Shown: positions 55,476 through 64,000 of the stretch, one piece after another
Numbering within the stretch: the stretch's first letter is position 1
Layout of the letters: each line of letters opens with the position of its first letter
DNA from: Gongronella butleri
Taxonomy: Eukaryota; Mucoromycota; Mucoromycetes; Mucorales; Cunninghamellaceae
Assembly (NCBI GenBank): GCA_025201375.1
Contig: JAIWZP010000027.1
Span: forward strand, 1 to 64,000
DNA length: 64,000 bases
Direction: 5' to 3'
Position numbers and translations under genes: made by a program
Notes under the pieces: model-generated
The model's database searches: none
The model's input: only the letters and a program-made list of their open reading frames with translations
What the model was told of the DNA's origin: nothing

Positions 55476-56130
55476 GTTGGCAAAAAGTGTAAGGGTGTAA
55501 GGGTGAAAGAAAAAAAGTCGAAACTGGCCAGAAAAAAAAAATTGAAAAAAATGGCCCGGGCTGGCTTGGTGATCGGACTTTTTCAGTCACAGCTGTCTTT
55601 TTTTCTCGTTCTCTTTGACGATTTCCCCACAAATTGGTCATTTAGGGGGGTGGGGGCGTGAGAGGGAGGGTGAACAGCGCAATAAAGTACATGATCGGCT
55701 GCCATGAGAACGTATTCGAGGTATTTTAGCGTCAATTGGCTCCATTTCGGCGTGGAAACCAGCCATTGAGGCGCTGTGACGCCTTGGCGTTTGCTTTGGG
55801 GACACAGTGCACGCGCGTGTACGGCGTGTGGAGCGGGGTTCTCTGTGCCATTTTGCATGAATGCCGCAAAATAAAAAAAAAAAAAAGAAACGGCTCCCTT
55901 GTTTCTTTTTCTCCTCCTCCCCCCTTTTTATTTGTCTTTGTTCTCACACCGCCATTCACTGTTTGCTCTCCGTGTAAGTGTCACTCGATTCATTTTCGCC
56001 TTTTTGTTTCTTTTCTCTTCCTTTCCTCGTCCTTCGTCGTCTTTATTTTTTTTTTCCTTCCCTCTTTAGACCTTGTGCCCCTCGGTCGCGCCGACAACTC
56101 TTCTCTTTTTATTCTGCAGGTGCTCCAGCT
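55476..56130. promoter_or_regulatory. Divergent TIM9-ATG13 region with a likely 5' UTR intron of ATG13
   Basis: A good donor (CCGT/GTAAGTGTC at 55974) and acceptor (TATTCTGCAG ending 56119) lie just before the ATG13 start codon, with pyrimidine-rich sequence between them. No coding frame ahead of the donor joins to the ATG, so this would be an untranslated-region intron of about 146 bp. The rest is the shared upstream region of TIM9 and ATG13. Confidence 0.45.
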
Positions 56131-58321
56131 ATGGTGACTACAAGCGAACGAGCGTCAAGGTCGAAATTAGAGGCGATGCTGCAGGTAAATGGTGAAATTG
56201 ATGACCTTGGCGTTTCAATGCCATAGGCGATGGGCGTCAGAGAGTGTTGCTTGTGTGTGTGATTGAGCCAAGGGCGACAAAAAAACAAAAAAAAAACACG
56301 TCCATTGCAAAAGCCATGCTCAATTCCTTGTGCGACGACAACTTTGCCCACTTTAGAATCTTTACACAAAAACAACGCAAGTGATTCTGCAAGCCCGCGT
56401 GCCTATTACCAGTAGCAAGGAAAACAAATGGGTAAAAAAAAAAAAAAAAGTGGGGCCACGCAATGACATTGACGCGTGTTTTTTGCCGATTAGTTTTGTT
56501 TAAACACGCCGCACCTTTCGAAGGTGCAATCCGAGCTTCGACAGCTGCACTGCGCCATCCCACAAGCGCTGGATGGTGCCACGTTGCCTCCTTTGGTCAT
56601 TCTGATCACTCTGCCACTTCACTTGCTCTCCCTGGATGAACGACGCCATCTCCTTGGCAACACGACGCCACCACGCGGAAAAACAACCCTCGTCATTGAA
56701 GCATGGACAGTAACGCTCAAGTAAGGAGGTTGCCATGGGAGAAATTGGGGGCATGATGGCCACGGGGTGGGGCGAAAGGGGGCCAATGACCAGCAAGGCG
56801 ATCTTTTTTTTTTTTTGACTTTTTTTTTTTTTTTTTTTTTTAGGTCGGCGCCATTTGCTAAGATGGATCTGCCCCGTTTTTACAAGCATGCGATTGCATT
56901 TTTTCGCTCGCTCTATTCCCTGGTGAGGCTGTTGCCCGCGTACCACTGGCTTACGACTACGACACGGCCCTTGGCGTATCGCATGGGCTTGGCCGATTTA
57001 TACCATGAACATGAGATCCCCATGGCAAGCCCCACACCACCGCACGCCACGCGCCCATCCTATCAGTCCCACGCCTTAGCCATGACCACACCAATTGGGT
57101 AAGGAAAGCACAGATTTAGTAGCGCCAATGGGCAAACGCGCCTCAAAATCATCTCTTATCCCTTCTCTAGGCAGCTCAATTTATCAGTACGCTACCGAGA
57201 CATGGACTTTTGCGTGTCGTCATCGTCACCCATGCCAAGTCAGTACGACGCGTGCCCGTTCCCTTTAAAACACCAGAATCCGTCGCCACACGAACAACAT
57301 GGCCTCTTTCGCTCGCAATCCAGCCCCCTGCTCAACCGCGACGACCTGGAGGTAAATAAGAAAGATGAGGGAACTCACTCGTGGGGGGAGAGAGGGCAGC
57401 GGGTGGGGGGGGGGAGGGCGAGTCCATGTGATCGCCCCAATGGCCTCAATTTGTTTTTGTTTTTATGGTTTCAAGAATGGGCGGCCATCCACTGCGGCAG
57501 GTTTGCGAACCGGGCCATTGCAGCAGCGGCAGCGTCCGCAGCTGCTACATCGGCCGAGTATCTCGCCGTTCAAATCGCCGTCGCTCTCCGACTCGAATTG
57601 TTTTCGCGCCAAGCCAGCCCCACCGTCGTCCCCTGGTGCCGCATCGACGTCCTCCAGCACCAAAATCACCGAATCCACGCCAACCACGCCGCGCCACCAC
57701 CATCAGGCACCACCGGCACCGCTGTCACCAATGACATCCACACCCGAATTCTTCTCCAGCTTTGAAAGGCGGAGGTCACGAGCTCCAACACCCACAAGAA
57801 AGCAAACCATGATGACCACAGAGCAATTGGGCACAATGGTAAGATCACACTTGAAAAACGCACGCGCCTTTCTCATCTTTTTTTTATTTCCTTTTCGATT
57901 TTTAGGACTCGGATATGGAGGATTTTATGCATTTGATCCAAAACAAGCCGACACTCAAACTGTTTCAATCGCGGTCGTCCACTTGTCTGCACGACAGCCA
58001 CGTGTGGTCGCCGCCCGCATCTGAAGAGACAAACCAAAGCAGCTACTTTGCCAGTGCCACAAGCTCGTCAATCCAAAAATCAAAGGTAACACTCGTTTTG
58101 CTTGCTGTTGGCCGATTTTTTGAACCCATTTCCCACTCTTTTATTTTTAGCGTTCCCTCAGCTACTACAGGTCGCTGCGGCATGACCACAGTGACTTTAG
58201 TGAGTCGATGGCCAGCACATTGTCCACATCTTCGCGCGCAAGTCTGTCATCTTCCATTTACGCATCCACATCGTCTTCACGCCATCGTCTCTCTCAAGAT
58301 GCTTCCACCAGCCACGATTGA
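56131..58321 (+). CDS. ATG13: Autophagy regulator ATG13
   Basis: Subunit of the Atg1/ULK kinase complex that starts autophagosome formation under control of TOR. Exons are 56131..56184, 56494..56720, 56844..57098, 57171..57351, 57476..57838, 57906..58085 and 58151..58321, giving 476 residues. The N-terminal HORMA domain covers about 10-200. It is recognised by VLITLPLHLLSLDE-type sequence (seen here as LVILITLPLHLLSLDE), LVIEAWTV, FYKHAIAFFRSLYSLVRLLPAYH and TPIGQLNLSVRYRDMDFCV. Beyond this the chain is serine/proline-rich and probably disordered, as in all ATG13 proteins, and holds the segments that bind Atg1 and Atg17 in yeast; those short motifs are not identifiable by eye. It is shorter than yeast Atg13 (about 740 residues). 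The HORMA domain is convincing. Confidence 0.87.
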
Positions 58322-58581
58322 CTATCCTCTTTTGTTTAAAAAACCCCCCCTCTCCACCCTTTTTGCCGTCGACAATAAAAAAAGTGCCTCGATTTTTGTC
58401 AAATTGCCAAATTGGGTGCCTGTCAATGCAAGACGGGCAGCGCCCGCCTGCGTTACACAAAAGTAAGCAAGCCACCCTCAGGCCCCACTTTTTTTTTTTG
58501 TACGCTGCGCTCCAATTCCACCACTTTTTCCTCTTTTACTTCTCTTTTCCCTTTTTTTTTTTTTTCTCTCACTCTTCACTT

Positions 58582-61016
58582 ATGGGTAAACAACGCGTCA
58601 AGAAGGCTGTGCGCAAGACCAACCGTCCCAACCCTATTGTGCGCGCGTCCGCCGGTATGGAGCAAGGCATGAAAGAGGCCGCCGTGCAAGAGGAACAAGT
58701 GTTGCCCGTGATCAACAAGGTAAAATTGCACAAAAAGAGATCTTTGCCTGCGTTGCTCATTCGTTTTTTTTTTTTTCACTCGTTTTGTTGTAGCTCACGT
58801 CGGCCGACCCTAGCGAGCGTTCGTGGGCAGCAGCATGCATCTCTAATTTGGTCATGTCTAGCGAGGCCACGCGCAAGCTGATTCTGGGCAAGCGCATTGT
58901 GCCCATGCTGCTTGAGCGCCTGACGGACGACAAGCAGGAGGTCATTGAGGAGTGCCTCGGCACGTTGAGGTACGTTTGATGGACAAAGTGGACAACGTGT
59001 AAAAAAAAAAAAAAAGCAAGGATCTCATCTTAATTTTGCGATTTTTGCGATTCTTGTAGGAACCTTGCCTCTGTGGAGCCGACGCTCGTGCGCGAGTACT
59101 ACAACAGTGACATTTTGACCGTGTTGTCGACGCTGTTGCCACGCATCACCGAGACGCTCGATCGTGTGTTGAAAAAAGAACCGGTGCAAGACGATGACGA
59201 CAAGGAGCGCCGACAAACCATCTGGGACTTTGCCGAAAATTTCATCTACATCATCTGGGGCATCACGTAAGACGCGAGGCAAAAAGAAAAAGAGAAAAAT
59301 GTGAGACACATGCCGCATTTGCTCATTTTTTATTTATTTTTTTATTTTTTTTTTTCTGCTCTAGTGAGGAGTCTGACAAGTATATTCGCGCCATCAACCG
59401 CCTGAACCTGGTTAATTTCTTCATTTCGTTCCTTGCTGCGGCGGACCAGTGTCCGACGCGCGTCGTGGTGGCCGCTGGCCAGTGCCTTACCACGCTCACC
59501 GAGGACAACAAGGACATTTATATTGAATTCCAGAACCATCCCGAGTACATCCAGATGCTCTTTGGCATTCTCAACAAGTTTGACACACCCGACAAGGTCC
59601 TTGTGCGCGTGCTTGCCTGCGGTATGACAAAAAAAAAAAAAAAAAGAAAGAAACGAAAACCAAGAAAATGCAGGTGCTGATGCGCGCGATTTTTCTTTTT
59701 TTTTTTTCATCCTTGTTTTAGCCATTCTGCAGAATGTCAAGGAAGTGGTGCAGCTGTCTGGTTCGTGGGACGAGGAGCAAGACGCGCTGAGCGAGCTGAA
59801 CAAGACGGTGATGCCGATTCTCGTGTCGTGCTTGGACTATGATATCCAAGAGGCGGCCGACAAGACGGCTGCGGCCGTGCAGAGCGGCAAGGTGCGCAGC
59901 CAAGCCCAAAATGAGGAGATCACGCCCAAGCCCAAGCAGCCGCTGACGGACGAGGAGCAATATATCCAAGGTGTCGAGGACCGCCTGTCGACGATGCAGC
60001 TTGCTCTTGAATTGCTGGCGGAGATGTGTGTCCCCGAGAACGACGACGAGAATGGTGGCTGGGAGGAGGCGCAGGACGGCGGCGACGAGGGTGACGCGAC
60101 CATGATGGATGGCGACGAGGAGATGGTCGATCATTTGGACGAGTCCAATGTGGACGCGTATTATGAAAAGGAAGCCGAGGCCATGGCGCAAGACAATCAG
60201 ACCGACAAGGATGTTGGCGCGAACCCAATTCTGCATTCGTTCACGTTCCAGGTGATTCCGGGCTTGATCAAGCTTGCGACGCCCACGAAGCTGTCGTACG
60301 TTGGCGACGCGTCACCCAGTCCCAATGTCAGCCTGGGCCTTGCGCTCACGCATGAGCGCGCGCTCGAATGCTTCAACAATTTCCTGTTGGCCATCAACGA
60401 GATCCCCACCAAGCCCTGGTTCAAGCACAACCGCAGCGATGCGCTGCAGGCGTGGCCGTGGCTCTTCCAAACGGCACATCACATCGGCAGTGCGCCCGCG
60501 TCCGCGCAGCGCGACGCCGCCCTCGAGGCCATTGTCGGCTGCCTGTGGTCCCTGGGCCGTGGTCTCGGTCAAGACATCCCCCTGCAGCCAAATGACGTTG
60601 CCACGCTTTGCGGCGCGTACCAGGCGGCCAATGCGCAGTCGTCCATGCGCGTCAAGGTTGTGGGCTGTTTGGGCCCCATTGCGGCGCGCCAGGGCGACAT
60701 TGCCACCAACAAGACCATTGGCGACTTTGTCATGAATTGCCTGCGTGACGCGTCCACGAGCATCGCCGTCAGGATAGAGGCCCTGAATTTGATCTACGAC
60801 GTGTACAGTGACGAGAACTTTGACTATGACCTGCCCGTCTATGTCCAGGGCCAATTCTCGAACCAATTGCAGCAAATGGTGCCTGCCACGCGCAAAATGG
60901 TCAAATCCATTGATCGACGAAAGGAGTTTGATCTGCGTGCGCGCGCCGACGAGGCCCTGATGAACTTGGTTGCTTTTATCAAGTACAAGGCCAGCGAACG
61001 TGGCGGCCGCCGCTGA
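58582..61016 (+). CDS. Symportin SYO1 / HEATR3 family
   Basis: Co-imports ribosomal proteins uL5 and uL18 into the nucleus and hands them to the 5S RNP. Exons are 58582..58719, 58794..58969, 59060..59266, 59365..59621 and 59722..61016, giving 690 residues. The N-terminus MGKQRVKKAVRKTNRPNP is basic with a proline-rich end, matching the karyopherin-binding signal of Syo1. ARM/HEAT repeats run from about 30 to 260 (PSERSWAAACISNLVMS, RKLILGKRIVPMLLERL, EVIEECLGTLRNLAS). An acidic insertion at about 365-420 (DDENGGWEEAQDGGDEGDA, DGDEEM) corresponds to the loop that shields ribosomal proteins. HEAT repeats then resume to the end (RSDALQAWPWLFQTAHHIGS, FDLRARADEALMNLVAFIKY). Length and layout fit the family closely. 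Confidence 0.9.
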
Positions 61017-62307
61017 TTTTCTTTATATATAGTTTAATCTTTCATCATTTTTATCTCTCTTTTTCTTCATCCCCCTTGCATCCAGCGAAAAAAATACATT
61101 TTGATAAAAGTTTGTCGTCCTTCTGATCGCTCTTTTCAATTTTGTGCTCCTCTGCTCCAACAATAGCGAGTTTTCTGCTTTTTCTTACGCATCTGTCGTG
61201 GCTTTTTTCAGATAGCATACAGTAAATGCTTTTGTTCCACGACGACGCTGAACATTCTGTGCTCCAAATTTGGCGCTGTCCTTGCTGCACAGACGTGAAG
61301 AAGTTTGTCGTGGCCTCTTATGATACATTATTCGCAGTTGAAATAAATTCTAAAATTGCTCATTGCTCGTGAACAAGCCAGCAAGGCACGCTCCTTTTTA
61401 TCCTTTTCAGTGGTTTACCCGTGCGAATTACCCAGTGTACAAGTTTGGTGCGATTCTGGGATTTCATTTTTTCAATGTTGCCTCGAGGCCCCGCAACACC
61501 CAAATTCTTGATTTGCGCTTTGCGCCCCACTGTGAAGTTTGGTCGTCCGCCACGTACCGATTTGGTGCTTCTCGCATGGTTCGTCACGGTGAGACGCGAA
61601 TCTTGGCCCCTGGTAATATCTGGCTGGCGAGTTGCTCGCGATTTACGTGAAAAATCAAGTACGTATTTTGCACCTCGTGAATTTCGTGTCCTTTTTGTCC
61701 CAAATTTGAACCTGTGAATGCCTGGAGCGGCCTTTCTGCCTCGCCAAGTTTTGGTGGCTATTGGGCTAACCTGCTGTTGTGTGATATTGCCTGTTTACAG
61801 GTCGCGCGTGGCCCAAAAAGAGGAACATTGCGTTGAATTTGGCGTGCCAGTAGCCCCCGCTGCAGCATGGTCTGAAATTGCACGAGGATGATGTAGATGT
61901 CTGTGTTTCAGAAGGCATTCATTTTTGTCGATAATCGAAACACGAGCAAAAGATTTGATTTGCGCGTTTTTCGCGCGATCATGACGCGACATGTTGCCTC
62001 TGACGCCATCGAAAAGTGTCTATGTTCTGGATGGGGCTTGTTTGGCCTCCGCATGACTATTTAAAAAGTGTCTCGCAGCCCAGCTCATGAAAAATGCATT
62101 GGATGAGTCTTTTTTTTTCTTTTTTAATGGCACAATGTGAGATGGATAAAGGGGAGGGGGGAAACTAGATGTGTGAAGGAGACAGGGGGAGTGGAAATAA
62201 ACTAAAAACACAAATCATTCTTCAAAGGATGAAAATGAAACTAGGTGGAGGAGAGGGATGCAATGAAATCTTTAAAAAACTGGGGGAGGGGGGAGAGGAA
62301 AGGCGAG
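61017..62307. other. Intergenic, no gene seen
   Basis: About 1.3 kb between convergent genes. Mixed AT-rich and moderately GC-rich sequence without a convincing frame or a match to the repeat families in this window. Confidence 0.5.
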
Positions 62308-64000
62308 TTATGATTTCCACAGGTACGATGATGCCCATTGGCTAATATGGCTGAGAAATGTGGATTGTTGCTGTTGTTGTTGATGTTGGTCATGGTGCTC
62401 TTGTGAATTGTGGGGGTGTTGTTGTGCCTGATTGGACAAGGAGGGGGTGGAGGAGGACGAGGAGGCTGTTGCAGCACTAGGTGTTTGTGCCGATGAGGTG
62501 GAGGAGGTGGACGGGGAGGAAGTATGAGCGGCGGGAGCGTCAATGGTGGATGGTTCGCTGATGGGGCGTGATTTTCCAACGGCGACGCGTGATGGCGGGG
62601 AAAAGGCGACAGATGGTGCTGGTGTGGGTTTTTGTTGGATGGGCTGGGCTGGGACGGTGGCATAGGTGGGCTCAACCAGTGTGGACATGGGCTGGTGGGC
62701 GTCTTCCATAGGGTCCATTTCCCAGTCTGTGTCGCCCATGGCCTCACTTTCCGATTCGGACGGCGGCGCATGATACGTGACCGAGTGCTGGCCCTCCCAT
62801 TCAATCGCATGCTCATTGTCGTCATCGTCAACATCATCATTTTCTTCGTCGTTGTCGTCGTTGCTGTCCTGAGGATGGCTGCGTGGTGGGTGGAAGCGGT
62901 ATTCGGGCAGATGGACCGATGCGGCATCATCATCCGCACCATTGTCGTCCCAGCAAGAAGTTGTGCGCGGCGATGACGAAGCGGATGCCAGCGAATGGTC
63001 GGAATACGAGCTGCTCTTGAGGACAGTGGGCTCAAGACGCTTGATGGACCGTGGTGGCTGGTGCGAATAAAAGGTAATTGCCTGATCGTCGTCGTCTTCA
63101 TCCTCGTCATCGTCATCCAATGTGTCTCTGGAAGGAGGAGGTGCTTGATGTTGATGTTGATGTTGGTGGTGATGGTGGTCATGACGATCATGATGGGGAT
63201 GCGAAGGAGAGTGCGAATGGTGGTTTTGGTGATCTTGGGGATAGTGATGTTGATGTTGATGGTCTGGTTGGTCCAATTGATGTGTACGCGAGGTGTTTCG
63301 TTCGAATTCGTCGTTTTCGTCGTTTTTCGGTGGTTGTTGGACGTGGCGCGGGTGGGCAGAGGCGCGCAGGGTATGATGTCGCCGTCTTTGCATTAGGTCA
63401 TCGTCGTCGTCGCCGTCATTGTCGGACACGACCATGTATTGCTCGACCTGCTGGTTGAAGCGAAGGCGCGGCTGGCGGTGTGTGGCCACGACGGCTGGGG
63501 AAAAGGCGCGGACCTGGCGATTGACCTCGGAAAGCGACAATTGCGCGGCGGCGGCCGAGTGATGATGCTCCTGGAGATCGCCGACTTGGAAATCCGAGGC
63601 AGAGCGCCTCAGAATATCCGACATGGTCACCTTTTTGAGGGCCGACTTTAGCGGCCGCTTATCATTATTGTTGCTGATGCTGTTGCCGCTGTTGCCACTG
63701 CTGATGCTTGCACCACTGCTTGGAGCTGCCACGGCCAATGTCACGTCCTCGGCCATTTGCACCTTGGCAACACGCACTGGCTTGGCAGGAGGAGGCGAAG
63801 GCGATGACGACGAGGTCGGCAAAGGAGGTGAAGCCGGTGCTTCAACGTCGTTTTTGGACGCGAATTCCTCCGTGGCGCCGATTGGGAAGCGATCGGCATC
63901 CACAGGCCCCTTTTTCGTGGGACGCGTGTCACTCTTGACAAGGTCCGGTGTCACCAGGTGCCCCGTGACCTTTTCCATGCGCTGCTGCTGCTGCTGTTGG
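62308..64000 (-). CDS. Reg1-like protein phosphatase 1 regulatory protein (5' end beyond window)
   Basis: Probable targeting subunit of PP1, of the family that includes yeast Reg1 (glucose repression through Snf1 dephosphorylation). The last exon ends at TAG 62308 and stays open to the right edge through a polyglutamine run, so at least 563 residues belong to it. The key segment is RLRFNQQVEQYMVV (171-184 counted from the methionine at 63978), matching the RIHFNDRVEQC-type motif of fungal Reg1 proteins. KSALKKVTMSDILRRSASDF lies before it. The rest is low-complexity: a histidine/glutamine-rich stretch, several long aspartate runs, then serine- and proline-rich sequence. WEMDPMEDAHQPM and the end FLSHISQWASSYLWKS are the only other ordered-looking parts. 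Assignment rests mainly on one motif. Confidence 0.6.
   Translation of the reverse strand, partial: QQQQQQRMEKVTGHLVTPDLVKSDTRPTKKGPVDADRFPIGATEEFASKNDVEAPASPPLPTSSSSPSPPPAKPVRVAKVQMAEDVTLAVAAPSSGASISSGNSGNSISNNNDKRPLKSALKKVTMSDILRRSASDFQVGDLQEHHHSAAAAQLSLSEVNRQVRAFSPAVVATHRQPRLRFNQQVEQYMVVSDNDGDDDDDLMQRRRHHTLRASAHPRHVQQPPKNDENDEFERNTSRTHQLDQPDHQHQHHYPQDHQNHHSHSPSHPHHDRHDHHHHQHQHQHQAPPPSRDTLDDDDEDEDDDDQAITFYSHQPPRSIKRLEPTVLKSSSYSDHSLASASSSPRTTSCWDDNGADDDAASVHLPEYRFHPPRSHPQDSNDDNDEENDDVDDDDNEHAIEWEGQHSVTYHAPPSESESEAMGDTDWEMDPMEDAHQPMSTLVEPTYATVPAQPIQQKPTPAPSVAFSPPSRVAVGKSRPISEPSTIDAPAAHTSSPSTSSTSSAQTPSAATASSSSSTPSLSNQAQQHPHNSQEHHDQHQQQQQQSTFLSHISQWASSYLWKS

Overview
This window is nuclear DNA of a fungus, most probably an early-diverging, Mucoromycota-like lineage. 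Its genes are split by many short GT-AG introns. It carries fungal-type proteins (a Pho85-type cyclin, a Reg1-like PP1 regulator, ATG13, an alpha-arrestin, TIM9) next to a gp78/AMFR-like ubiquitin ligase, an ASCC2-like CUE protein and a UNC93-like transporter. The lineage is an inference from gene content and cannot be fixed from this sequence alone. I assembled 14 spliced genes with 69 coding introns. Reading frame is kept across every junction, and almost every intron holds a long T-run on the coding strand.

Layout. 1-5.3 kb: 3' end of an aspartate aminotransferase gene, a Pho85-type cyclin (-) and EMC6 (-). 5.3-9.3 kb: decayed coding scraps, then a tandem triplet of six-cysteine secreted proteins, the first broken by a stop. 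9.3-11.6 kb: dispersed repeat, copy A. 11.7-15.8 kb: alpha-arrestin (-) and a flavin-reductase-like fusion protein (-). 15.8-20.3 kb: a gene-poor stretch with a MITE-like element, a short gene fragment and an 800-bp inverted repeat pair. 20.5-34.0 kb: a gene-dense block of an LRR protein, a PPIL3-type cyclophilin, URB2 (-), the PP2A activator PTPA and ASCC2/Cue3 (-). 34-42.3 kb: a second gene-poor stretch with repeat copy B, a 2.0-kb candidate terminal-inverted-repeat element carrying a frameshifted, intron-bearing gene, and a ~520-bp tandem repeat. 42.3-44.4 kb: UNC93-like transporter. 44.4-46.5 kb: a single copy of the 800-bp repeat. 46.5-61.0 kb: formin, gp78-like E3 ligase, TIM9 (-), ATG13 and SYO1/HEATR3. 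62.3-64.0 kb: a Reg1-like protein (-) running off the right edge.

There are no operons; neighbours are functionally mixed. Shared themes are ribosome production and quality control (URB2, SYO1, ASCC2), endoplasmic-reticulum protein quality control (EMC6, gp78-like E3), phosphatase control (PTPA, Reg1-like) and autophagy (ATG13). URB2 and PTPA diverge from a gap of only 93 bp.

The most interesting non-standard signals are the 2,000-bp element at 36295-38294 (18-bp perfect terminal inverted repeats, AAT on both flanks), the secreted-protein triplet with a conserved promoter block in two copies, the families of non-coding repeats, and the strong excess of the palindrome GACGCGTC (about 20 sites where about one is expected). 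No tRNA, rRNA or CRISPR array could be supported.
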